Below are positions 56,201-64,000 of a stretch of 64,000 nt of DNA, one piece after another. Position numbers and translations under genes: made by a program. Every line of letters begins with the position of its first letter. Within the stretch, counting starts at the first letter, position 1. Under the pieces are notes generated by a model. It had not been told where the DNA came from. It was given only the letters and a program-made list of their open reading frames with translations, and ran no database searches. The stretch is from Flavobacteriaceae bacterium (GTDB lineage Bacteria > Bacteroidota > Bacteroidia > Flavobacteriales > Flavobacteriaceae), in contig CANHWG010000003.1 in the NCBI GenBank assembly GCA_947464335.1, positions 1 through 64,000 on the forward strand. The letters are read 5' to 3'.

Positions 56201-56581
56201 ATGAGAGAAAATGATATGTTAGAAAAAGATGAGATTTTTTCTAAAGTTTTAAGAGCCGGAAGAAGAACCTACTTCTTTGATGTGAGAGCAACAAAAGCGG
56301 ATGATTATTACATTACCATAACCGAAAGTAAAAAATTCACAGAAGAAGACGGATCGTTTCACTTTAAAAAGCATAAAATATATTTGTATAAAGAAGATTT
56401 CTCAGCATTCACTGAAATTTTAGAAGAAATGACTGCTTATGTTTTAAACCACAAAGGCGAAGAAGTAATTTCGGAAAGACACCAAAAAGATTTTAAAAAA
56501 GAGTATGCTTCGGAATCCGAAAATATAGAACCTTCTAAAATTGATAAAAGCTTCACAGATATTGATTTTGATGATATTTAA
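56201..56581 (+). CDS. DUF3276 / PUR-alpha-like nucleic-acid-binding protein
   Basis: DEIFSKVLRAGRRTYFFDVRATKADDYYITITESKKFTEEDGSFHFKKHKIYLYKEDF. Confidence 0.9.
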   Translation: MRENDMLEKDEIFSKVLRAGRRTYFFDVRATKADDYYITITESKKFTEEDGSFHFKKHKIYLYKEDFSAFTEILEEMTAYVLNHKGEEVISERHQKDFKKEYASESENIEPSKIDKSFTDIDFDDI

Positions 56582-56616
56582 ATCTAAAGTGACTAGTAAT
56601 TAGTCATTAATAATTT

Positions 56617-56651
56617 AGTCCAAAGCTGTTAGGTTTTGGACTTTTTTTTAG
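56617..56651. terminator. Terminator
   Basis: AGTCCAAAGCTGTTAGGTTTTGGACTTTTTTTT. Confidence 0.75.
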
Positions 56652-56986
56652 CCAATCCTCAGTCCATTCTCCACTTTCAAGTCCGAACTTAGCAATACAA
56701 TATCATCTTCGTTTACCGAACCCAACACCAAACAGTCACTTCTAAAATTTCCGATTTGTTTTTTGGGAAAATTGACCACAGCTACAATTTGTTTACCGAT
56801 TAAAACTTCTTTACTATAGCGTTTTGTGATTTGAGCCGATGATTTTTTTATGCCGATTACAGCACCAAAATCAATCGTTAATTGAAATGCAGGTTTTCGG
56901 GCTTGCGGAAAATCAGTAACATCGACGATCGTTCCTATTCGCATCTCTACTTTTTCAAAATCTTGCCAAGATAGTTTTTGTTCCAT
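56648..56986 (-). CDS. CsaA-like tRNA-binding domain protein
   Basis: LSWQDFEKVEMRIGTIVDVTDFPQARKPAFQLTIDFGAVIGIKKSSAQITKRYS; IVAVVNFPKKQIGNFRSDCLVLG. Confidence 0.9.
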   Translation of the reverse strand: MEQKLSWQDFEKVEMRIGTIVDVTDFPQARKPAFQLTIDFGAVIGIKKSSAQITKRYSKEVLIGKQIVAVVNFPKKQIGNFRSDCLVLGSVNEDDIVLLSSDLKVENGLRIG

Positions 56987-57093
56987 AAAATCGTTTTTGT
57001 ATAGTTTTTATATAGTCCTAAATGTAATAAAAACATTTTATTTCCCTAATTTTAATGAATTAATCACCCTAATTATTAAATCTAGTTTTCTTT

Positions 57094-58320
57094 ATGAAAA
57101 TAGCACTTTTTTCAAATGAATATCCACCTAATATTTATGGCGGTGCGGGAGTACATATTGATTTTTTAAGTCAAGAATTAGCCAAATTAGGACAAGTAGA
57201 AGTTCGTTGTTTTGGGAATCAAGAAGTAAATATTGAATCGATGCATGTTTTAGGAATTCAATCATCTCTTAACAAAATGGAAGATGATGAGAATCCGCAC
57301 CTCAAAATGTTTCATAATCTGAGCCGGAACGTTGAAATGGCTCAACACACGCTAGAAGCAGATGTTATTCATTGTCATACATGGTATACCCATTTGGCCG
57401 GAATTTTTTCTCGTGAATTATTGCAATCGCCTTTGATATTGACGACACACAGTTTAGAAACCCATCGCCCTTGGAAAGTGGAACAATTAGGTAACGGCTA
57501 TTTTCTTTCTCGTTGGATAGAACATCAGGCATACAACACGGCTGATGGCATTATTGCTGTAAGCGAACAAATGAAAAATGATGTGATTGAAGCGTATGGC
57601 GTTTCCGCCGAAAAAGTAACGGTAATTCACAATGGTATCGACCCTGATTTTTATACACCCACTTTTGACGATGAATTATTGAAAGAATATGGAATTAACC
57701 CAACTATTCCTTTTGTACTTTTCGTGGGTAGAATAACACGGCAGAAAGGAATTTCACAATTAATTTCAGCCGCCAAACATTTTAATTCCAATTGTCAAAT
57801 CGTATTGTGTGCTGGTGCACCCGATACGCCTGAGATAGAAAAAGAAACTGAAGCGCTTATTACCGAATTAAAATCGCAACGTGACGGAATAATTTTAATT
57901 TCAGAAATGTTGCCTCGAGAAAAAATTAAAGTGCTTTATAGCCATGCTCGTGTATTTGCTTGTCCATCGTTATACGAACCTTTTGGCATCATCAATCTCG
58001 AAGCCATGTCATGCGAAACACCTGTGGTAGGTAGCGCAGTTGGCGGCATTCCGGAAATTATCACAGAAGGAGAAACGGGTTATTTAATTGAACTAGAAAG
58101 TATTTCACGAACCGATTTCAATCCGAGACATCCGGAAACATTTCAAAGAAACTTTGCTGCCCAAGTCAACCGCTTATTAGATGATGAAAATTTGGCCCAT
58201 CAAATGGGAAAAGCTGGAAGAAAAAGAGTATTGGAAAAATTCAGTTGGGAATCAATCGCAAAAACTACTTATAACTATTATGAAACTGTTATAAGAAATT
58301 TTGAAAAAGAAAAAGCTTGA
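57094..58320 (+). CDS. Glycogen synthase / GT4 glycosyltransferase
   Basis: MKIALFSNEYPPNIYGGAGVHIDFLSQELAKLG; ALFVGRITRQKG-type motif (VLFVGRITRQKGISQLI); PSLYEPFGIINLEAMSCETPVVGSAVGGIPEII. Confidence 0.92.
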   Translation: MKIALFSNEYPPNIYGGAGVHIDFLSQELAKLGQVEVRCFGNQEVNIESMHVLGIQSSLNKMEDDENPHLKMFHNLSRNVEMAQHTLEADVIHCHTWYTHLAGIFSRELLQSPLILTTHSLETHRPWKVEQLGNGYFLSRWIEHQAYNTADGIIAVSEQMKNDVIEAYGVSAEKVTVIHNGIDPDFYTPTFDDELLKEYGINPTIPFVLFVGRITRQKGISQLISAAKHFNSNCQIVLCAGAPDTPEIEKETEALITELKSQRDGIILISEMLPREKIKVLYSHARVFACPSLYEPFGIINLEAMSCETPVVGSAVGGIPEIITEGETGYLIELESISRTDFNPRHPETFQRNFAAQVNRLLDDENLAHQMGKAGRKRVLEKFSWESIAKTTYNYYETVIRNFEKEKA

Positions 58321-58349
58321 AAGTGAAAAGTGAAGAGTTAGAATTTGAG

Positions 58350-58475
58350 AGCTGCAACCCGACTTGAGCGGAGCTCTTTATTTATTGCCTTTTGGAGCAA
58401 GAAATAAAAGCGGGAGTGTAAGGCGGAATAGTTGCCCCCAAAAAAAGTAGTACTAATGAGGAAAAATAGCATTCC
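58350..58475. repeat. Possible divergent REP-like element between glgA-like and glgC
   Basis: GCTGCAACCCGACTTGAGCGGAGCTC...AAAAGCGGGAGTGTAAGGCGGAATAGTTGCCCCC; resemblance to elements A and B is weak. Confidence 0.35.
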
Positions 58476-58493
58476 TCGCAACGATAAAAAAAA

Positions 58494-59768
58494 ATGATAA
58501 ACAAAAGTACACTAGCCATTATTTTAGGTGGCGGACAAGGTTCGAGATTAGCACCTTTGACAGAAAGTCGTTCCAAACCGGCGGTACCGATTGCTGGTAA
58601 ATACCGTTTGGTTGATATTCCAATTTCAAACTGTATCAATTCTGACATTAAAAGAATGTTTGTTTTAACACAATTTAATTCGGCGTCACTGAACCAACAC
58701 ATCAAAAACACCTATCATTTTAGCCATTTTAGCACTGCTTTTGTAGATATTTTGGCAGCGGAACAAACGCCAGATAATCCAACATGGTTTCAAGGAACGG
58801 CAGATGCTGTTCGACAATGTATGAACCATTTCATGAATCATGATTTTGATTATGCGTTGATTTTGTCGGGAGATCAATTGTATCAAATGGATTTTAATGC
58901 CATGATACAAGCACATCATGATAGTGGCGCAAGTATCTCTATTGCAACTTTGCCAGTTGATGCAAAAGATGCTCCTGAATTTGGCATTCTAAAAACAGAT
59001 TCCAATAATTTTATTACTTCATTTATAGAGAAACCAAATGCCAGTTTATTACCTGAATGGACTTCGGAAGTGAGTGAAGAATCAAAAGCGGAAGGGAAAC
59101 ATTATTTGGCGTCAATGGGAATTTATATTTTTAATCGCGATTTATTAGTTGAGTTAATGGCGAATAAAGACACTAAAGATTTTGGAAAAGAAATCATTCC
59201 ACAAGCCATTGGAAAAGAAAAAATATTGAGTTACCAATACGAAGGTTATTGGACCGATATTGGAAATATAGACTCCTTTTTTGAAGCAAATTTAGGATTG
59301 ACCGATGATATTCCGAAATTTAATTTATTTGATAATTCTAGTAAAATTTATACTCGAGCCAGGGTTTTACCACCATCTAAAATCACGGGTGGTTCATCTA
59401 TCGATAAATCGGTAGTAGCTGAAGGATGTATTATTAATGGCGTAACCATAGAGCATTCTGTAATTGGGATTCGGAGTCGAATTGGATTTGGTTCTACCGT
59501 CATTGACTCCTATCTTATGGGAAATGATTATTATCAAAACTTAGAAGAAATCAGAACTAACTCTGCAAAAGGAGTAATCAATATTGGTATTGGAGAACGC
59601 TGTTTTATTAGCAATACTATAGTAGATAAAAATTGCAGAATAGGTAATGATGTTCGACTTAATGGTGGAAAACATTTAGAAGATAGTAATAACAAATTAT
59701 ACACGGTAAAAGATGGAATTATCGTTGTAAAAAAAGGTGCCGTTTTACCTAATGGGTTTACTGTATAA
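58494..59768 (+). CDS. glgC: Glucose-1-phosphate adenylyltransferase
   Basis: LAIILGGGQGSRLAPLTESRSKPAVPIAGKYRLVDIPISNCINSDIKRMFVLTQFNSASLNQHI; WFQGTADAVRQCM. Confidence 0.96.
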   Translation: MINKSTLAIILGGGQGSRLAPLTESRSKPAVPIAGKYRLVDIPISNCINSDIKRMFVLTQFNSASLNQHIKNTYHFSHFSTAFVDILAAEQTPDNPTWFQGTADAVRQCMNHFMNHDFDYALILSGDQLYQMDFNAMIQAHHDSGASISIATLPVDAKDAPEFGILKTDSNNFITSFIEKPNASLLPEWTSEVSEESKAEGKHYLASMGIYIFNRDLLVELMANKDTKDFGKEIIPQAIGKEKILSYQYEGYWTDIGNIDSFFEANLGLTDDIPKFNLFDNSSKIYTRARVLPPSKITGGSSIDKSVVAEGCIINGVTIEHSVIGIRSRIGFGSTVIDSYLMGNDYYQNLEEIRTNSAKGVINIGIGERCFISNTIVDKNCRIGNDVRLNGGKHLEDSNNKLYTVKDGIIVVKKGAVLPNGFTV

Positions 59769-59785
59769 AAAAACTAATGCTACTT

Positions 59786-60103
59786 TTATTGAGAATTAGC
59801 GGTTAAATAATTATAAATTTTTTCTCTATCAATATCAGAAATACCTGCTTCTTTTTGCATTCGATATATGATTGGTGACCATTGAGAAGCAGTAAAACGT
59901 TTAGGTTCAAATAATTCATGACATTTATTACAATTGTTTTCATATAACATTTTACCTTCGGTTAATTCAGGATTCAGAACTGTCGCAAATTCAATCGGTT
60001 TTGGTTCTTCTTTTTTTGCAACTTCTGTTGGAACGTTTGATTTTGTGGCACAAGAATAAATGATAACAGTTAAACTAACTATAAGAACTATTTTATTTTT
60101 CAT
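59786..60103 (-). CDS. Monoheme c-type cytochrome-like lipoprotein
   Basis: Lipobox VIIYSCATKS; GKMLYENNCNKCHELFEPKRFTASQWSPIIYRMQ (CxxCH). Confidence 0.85.
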   Translation of the reverse strand: MKNKIVLIVSLTVIIYSCATKSNVPTEVAKKEEPKPIEFATVLNPELTEGKMLYENNCNKCHELFEPKRFTASQWSPIIYRMQKEAGISDIDREKIYNYLTANSQ

Positions 60104-60281
60104 ACTATTTGTTTTTTTGATGAAGGTTAAATGTAAAAAAATTCCCAGTAGTTATCTAAAGGGAATTTAATCTTAATTAAATCTTAAGGCCTAAGCGCCA
60201 CCTGGATACTTCGCTAACCCGAGGCAAAGCCGAACTGAACGAAGTTAAAAAGTATACTGAACTTTTTTTTAACGTTCGAAC

Positions 60282-61214
60282 CTATTTCACATCCATCAAT
60301 TCTACATCAAAAACCAAAGTTGCATTGGGTGGAATGACACCTCCAGCACCAGAAGCACCATAACCTAGATAGGAAGGAATAACAAAACGAGCTTTATCAC
60401 CCACTTGTAAAAGTGCAATACCTTCATCCCAACCTTCAATTACATGGCCTTTTCCTAATGGAAACTCGATTGGTTTTTTTCGAGGATAGGATGAATCAAA
60501 TGTTTTACCGTTTTCTAATTGTCCTGTGTAATGAACCGCAACTGTTTTACCAGCTTCAGCTTGTTTTCCGTTTCCTTTTTGGATGATTTTATAACGCAAA
60601 CCACTTTCTGTTTTATCAAAACCAGCGGCTAATTTTTCCATTGCTTCTTCAGCTTGCTTTTTAGCTTCTTCGATTCTTTTTAATCGAGAACCTTCAAAGG
60701 TTCGGAAAGCTTCAATCGCATTCCATTTTTGTGCTTCTTCACCTACTCTAACAATTTCTATATTCTCTATCAAATCACCTTGCGCAATGGCATCAACAAT
60801 GTCTTGACCTTCTATAACGTTTCCGAAAACAGTATGCTTGTCATCTAGCCAAGGAGTTGCCACATGCGTAATAAAAAATTGCGAACCATTGCTTCCAGGT
60901 CCTGAGTTTGCCATTGATAATACACCTGGAGTATCATGACGTAAATCCTGATGAAACTCATCGTCAAAGCTGTAACCTGGACCACCAGTACCAATACCTT
61001 GTGGGCAACCACCTTGAATCATAAAATCAGGAATTACTCGGTGAAATTTTAATCCATCGTAATAGGGTTTCCCCATTGGTTTAGCCGAATTTTCTAATTG
61101 TCCTTCTGCCAATCCGACAAAATTGCCCACTGTTCCTGGTGTTACGTCGTGAGTTAGTTTTACTAAAATTGAACCTTTGTTCGTATTGAACTTTGCAAAT
61201 ATTCCGTTTTCCAT
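60282..61214 (-). CDS. Cyclophilin-FKBP fusion peptidylprolyl isomerase
   Basis: N-terminal cyclophilin ([37 protein letters not shown]...[25 protein letters not shown]) and C-terminal FKBP ([63 protein letters not shown]). Confidence 0.95.
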   Translation of the reverse strand: MENGIFAKFNTNKGSILVKLTHDVTPGTVGNFVGLAEGQLENSAKPMGKPYYDGLKFHRVIPDFMIQGGCPQGIGTGGPGYSFDDEFHQDLRHDTPGVLSMANSGPGSNGSQFFITHVATPWLDDKHTVFGNVIEGQDIVDAIAQGDLIENIEIVRVGEEAQKWNAIEAFRTFEGSRLKRIEEAKKQAEEAMEKLAAGFDKTESGLRYKIIQKGNGKQAEAGKTVAVHYTGQLENGKTFDSSYPRKKPIEFPLGKGHVIEGWDEGIALLQVGDKARFVIPSYLGYGASGAGGVIPPNATLVFDVELMDVK

Positions 61215-61309
61215 CTTTTGATTTTTATTTGTGGCGCAAATTTACAAATAAAATCTATTACGAACTACCTACAAAATAGTACATTTGAGAACTACATTAA
61301 TTTTTGAAA

Positions 61310-62110
61310 ATGGAAAATTTGCCAGATTATATCAAAATAAACAAACAAACTTGGAACAATAAAACTGATATTCATATCGATTCGGAATTTTATGATGTGC
61401 AATCATTTTTGACGGGTAAATCGACTTTGAACCAAATTGAGTTAGCCCTTTTAGGTAACCTATCTAATACAAAAATACTGCATTTACAATGCCATTTTGG
61501 TCAAGACTCGCTTTCGCTGTCGAGAATGGGTGCAAAAGTGGTAGGTATTGATTTTTCGGACAAAGCAATAGAAAAAGCCAAAGCGTTTAATGCAAAATTA
61601 GGTTTGGATGCTGCATTTATTTGTTGTGATGTTTATGATACTCCAACGCATTTAGACGAGCAGTTTGATATTGTATTTACGAGTTATGGAACCATTGGTT
61701 GGTTACCCGATTTAGATAAATGGGCCCAGGTTATCAGCCAATCTTTAAAGCCAAACGGCACTTTTATTATGGCAGATTTTCATCCTGTTGTTTGGATGTA
61801 TGACAACGATTTTAAAGAGGTTTTTTATAGCTACTTTAATATTGAGCCAATTATCGAAGAGGAATTGGGAACCTATGCCAATAAAGAAGCTTTACTTAGC
61901 AATCAAACTATTGGTTGGAATCATCCTATATCTGAAATAGTGAATGCTTTGATTGGTAACGGATTGGAGATAAATGCATTTAATGAATATGATTATTCTC
62001 CTTATGACTGTTTTAATGAAATGGAAGAATTTGAATCAGGTAAGTTTAGAATTAAAAATTTTGAAAATAAAATTCCGATGGTTTATTCGATAAAAGCTAC
62101 CAAGAAATAA
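61310..62110 (+). CDS. Class I SAM-dependent methyltransferase
   Basis: Start MENLPDYIKINKQTWN; ILHLQCHFGQDSLSLSRMGAKVVGIDFSDKAIEKAK; FDIVFTSYGTIGWLPDL. Confidence 0.9.
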   Translation: MENLPDYIKINKQTWNNKTDIHIDSEFYDVQSFLTGKSTLNQIELALLGNLSNTKILHLQCHFGQDSLSLSRMGAKVVGIDFSDKAIEKAKAFNAKLGLDAAFICCDVYDTPTHLDEQFDIVFTSYGTIGWLPDLDKWAQVISQSLKPNGTFIMADFHPVVWMYDNDFKEVFYSYFNIEPIIEEELGTYANKEALLSNQTIGWNHPISEIVNALIGNGLEINAFNEYDYSPYDCFNEMEEFESGKFRIKNFENKIPMVYSIKATKK

Positions 62111-62131
62111 ATCTAGAATAGCACTATTGTT

Positions 62132-62256
62132 TAGCCCCGACCTGTCTGCCGAGAGGCAGGTTGCAGCAAGTATCCTTTTTTTTGTGCTGCTGAGCTTGTC
62201 GATGTGCAAAAAAAAGATACTGCGGAAAGCGAGACCTGCCTGCCTGCAGGCAGGTA
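62132..62256. repeat. REP-like intergenic element B: TAGCCCCGACCTGTCTGCC..GGCAGGTTGCAGCAAGTATCCTTTTTTTT-[loop]-AAAAAAAAGATACTGCGGAAAGCGAGACCTGCCTGCCTGCAGGCAGGT
   Basis: Long stem GTATCCTTTTTTTTGTGC / GTGCAAAAAAAAGATAC, plus perfect palindrome CCTGCCTGCAGGCAGG at 62239-62254; aligns with element A. Confidence 0.7.
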
Positions 62257-62322
62257 AAGCTCCTCACATCGACCCTTTAACTTTGCTCGGAATAGACTTG
62301 CTCGGTGTGACATACTATTTTA

Positions 62323-62330
62323 TATCTTTG
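62323..62330 (+). promoter_or_regulatory. Bacteroidota -7 box TATCTTTG immediately upstream of trmD
   Basis: TAnnTTTG ends 4 nt before ATG 62335. Confidence 0.55.
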
Positions 62331-62334
62331 CCCC

Positions 62335-63015
62335 ATGCGAATAGACATCATTACCATTTTACCCGATTTACTTCGAAGTCCTTTTGAGGGTTCTATTATG
62401 AAGCGCGCTATCGAAAAAGGATTGGTAGAAGTGCATTTTCATAATTTAAGAGAGTATACAACCAACAAACAAAAGTCGGTAGATGATTATCCGTTTGGTG
62501 GTGGCGCTGGTATGGTGATGATGGTGCAACCCATTGATGATTGTATTACCCATTTGAAAAGTCAACGAGACTATGACGAAATCATTTATATGTCGCCCGA
62601 TGGAGAAACGTTAAACCAAAAAATGGCTAACACGGCTTCGATGTATGAGAATATTATTATTCTTTGCGGTCATTATAAAGGAGTAGATCAGCGTGTTCGC
62701 GATCATTTTATCACCAGAGAAATTTCGATTGGCGATTATGTACTTTCGGGAGGTGAAATTGGTGCTATTGTGTTTTGTGATGCCATCATTAGATTAATTC
62801 CAGGTGTTTTAAGTGATGAAACCTCAGCTTTAACCGATAGTTTTCAGGACGGATTACTATCTGGACCAATATATACACGTCCTGCAGATTACAAAGGATG
62901 GAAAGTTCCGGAAGTGTTAACTAGTGGTCACTTTGCTAAAATTGATAAATGGCGCGAAGACAAAGCATTTGAACATACCAAGAATAGGCGTCCTGATTTG
63001 CTTGACAATGAATAA
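62335..63015 (+). CDS. trmD: tRNA (guanine-N1)-methyltransferase TrmD
   Basis: [97 protein letters not shown]. Confidence 0.97.
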   Translation: MRIDIITILPDLLRSPFEGSIMKRAIEKGLVEVHFHNLREYTTNKQKSVDDYPFGGGAGMVMMVQPIDDCITHLKSQRDYDEIIYMSPDGETLNQKMANTASMYENIIILCGHYKGVDQRVRDHFITREISIGDYVLSGGEIGAIVFCDAIIRLIPGVLSDETSALTDSFQDGLLSGPIYTRPADYKGWKVPEVLTSGHFAKIDKWREDKAFEHTKNRRPDLLDNE

Positions 63016-63074
63016 TTAACAATTAACAATTGATAATGAGGATGTTAACTTGTAAAAAAAATATCAATTATCCA

Positions 63075-63104
63075 TTGTCAATTATCAATTAATTTTTATC
63101 TTTG
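63075..63104 (+). promoter_or_regulatory. Candidate Bacteroidota promoter TTG-N19-TATCTTTG for rplS
   Basis: TTG at 63075-63077, TATCTTTG at 63097-63104, 19-nt spacer. Confidence 0.6.
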
Positions 63105-63176
63105 CCCCCACATTTGACCAACCTCTGGCGAAAACCGTGAATGTTGCTCAGATTTAAAACCATAATTATTATTAAA

Positions 63177-63527
63177 ATGGCAAATTTAGTAGATTTCGTT
63201 AATAACGAATTATCAACAAAAAAAGATTTCCCTGCATTTGGAGCTGGTGATACTATCACAGTTTACTACGAAATTAAAGAGGGTGAAAAAACAAGAACTC
63301 AGTTTTTCAAAGGAGTTGTTATCCAAAGAAAAGGTTCAGGAATGACAGAAACATTTACTATTCGTAAAATGTCTGGAGCAGTTGGTGTTGAGCGTATCTT
63401 CCCTGTGAACATGCCAGCTTTGCAAAAGGTAGAAGTTAACCAAAGAGGTAAAGTTAGAAGAGCTCGTATCTACTACTTTAGAGAACTTACTGGTAAAAAA
63501 GCAAAAATCAAAGAAAGAAGAAGATAA
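63177..63527 (+). CDS. rplS: 50S ribosomal protein L19
   Basis: Preferred start MANLVDFVNNELSTKKDFPAFGAGDTITVYYEIKEGEKTRTQFFKGVVIQRKGSGMTETFTIRKMSGAVGVERIFPVN; track start is an upstream TTG. Confidence 0.97.
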   Translation: MANLVDFVNNELSTKKDFPAFGAGDTITVYYEIKEGEKTRTQFFKGVVIQRKGSGMTETFTIRKMSGAVGVERIFPVNMPALQKVEVNQRGKVRRARIYYFRELTGKKAKIKERRR

Positions 63528-63547
63528 CACTTCCCTTTGTATTCATA

Positions 63548-63593
63548 AAAAAATCCCATCCTGTTTTAAAAACTTGATGGGATTTTTTTATTA
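63548..63593 (+). terminator. Terminator after rplS
   Basis: AAAAATCCCATC...GATGGGATTTTTTTATT. Confidence 0.75.
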
Positions 63594-63707
63594 TGATATT
63601 TATAACTTCATTTTTTATGAATTCTCTACTTTTCATAAGTTAAATTGAAAATATGATAATTTAGTAGATTTAGAGTTGGTTATTAATAGACTTTATACCA
63701 TAATAAT

Positions 63708-63715
63708 TATATTTG
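63708..63715 (+). promoter_or_regulatory. Bacteroidota -7 box TATATTTG upstream of icd
   Basis: TAnnTTTG 35 nt before ATG 63751. Confidence 0.45.
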
Positions 63716-63750
63716 TTACCGCAAAAAAAATAAAAATCAACCAAAAGCAT

Positions 63751-64000
63751 ATGACAAAAATTAAAGTAGCTAATCCGATAGTAGAATTGGATGGCGATGA
63801 AATGACACGAATCATTTGGAGTTTTATAAAAGAACAACTTATTCTTCCTTATATCGATTTAGATATAAAATACTTTGATTTAGGTATTGAGCACAGAGAT
63901 GCTACTAAAGATCAAGTTACTATAGATTCTGCTGAAGCAATCAAAAAATATAATGTTGGTATAAAATGTGCCACCATTACACCTGATGAAGAAAGAGTTA
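63751..64000 (+). CDS. icd: NADP-dependent isocitrate dehydrogenase, truncated by window end
   Basis: Own translation [83 protein letters not shown]. Confidence 0.93.
   Translation, partial: MTKIKVANPIVELDGDEMTRIIWSFIKEQLILPYIDLDIKYFDLGIEHRDATKDQVTIDSAEAIKKYNVGIKCATITPDEERV

Noticed and set aside
58382-58711. 109-aa minus-strand ORF
   Set aside because: Antisense to glgC start and intergenic repeat; no domain.
60180-60260. GC-richer intergenic stretch gcttaaggcctaagcgccacc...cgaggcaaagccgaactgaacgaagtt as another member of the REP-like family
   Set aside because: It has short complementary arms (acttcg/cgaagt) but does not share the TAGCCC..GTATC framework of elements A and B; not enough evidence to group it.
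62127-62387. 86-aa ORF with ARPACLQAGKAPHIDP (and antisense 60-aa ORF)
   Set aside because: Translation of REP-like element B overlapping the trmD start; not a credible protein.
1-64000. CRISPR array, prophage, transposase, integrase or restriction/abortive-infection system
   Set aside because: No regularly spaced direct repeats, phage structural genes, DDE/tyrosine recombinases or defence gene motifs were seen in the reading frames.

Overview
The window looks like chromosomal sequence of a Flavobacterium-like Bacteroidota: low GC, TAnnTTTG -7 boxes, T9SS C-terminal sorting domains and SDDD-type lipoprotein N-termini. From left to right it contains: the 5' part of a giant secreted YDG-repeat adhesin-like gene (minus strand, runs off position 1); a capsule/exopolysaccharide operon (wza, wzc, UDP-GlcNAc epimerase-like, two nucleotide-sugar dehydrogenases, rfbB); recR, an Na+/solute symporter, a CoA-binding protein, marC and a CtlX-like hydrolase; a cobalamin locus (riboswitch, BtuB-like receptor, BtuF/BtuC/BtuD-like transporter and an extra lipoprotein); trmL, an rsuA-family pseudouridine synthase, a DUF4476 protein, rmuC and a thioesterase; a tandemly duplicated two-gene cassette of diheme-cytochrome-like lipoprotein plus FG-GAP/UnbV T9SS protein; a second small redox cluster (DUF5777-like barrel, OB-fold-like protein, monoheme lipoprotein, YceI); a K+ channel, M28 peptidase, tRNA-His, bshB1 and menaquinone-type genes; purL, pepT, yajC, nusB, an amino-acid dehydrogenase, an ABC exporter and glgA/glgC; a cyclophilin-FKBP fusion, trmD, rplS and the start of icd. 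I see no CRISPR array, rRNA operon, prophage or transposase. The most interesting signals are the duplicated cytochrome/FG-GAP cassette with predicted surface lipoproteins, dispersed GC-rich palindromic elements (one in a cobalamin riboswitch loop, one apparently in-frame in purL), a terminator-like hairpin inside purL, and a T9SS protein with an internal duplication next to the B12 locus. All homology calls are from reading the sequence; no database search was run.
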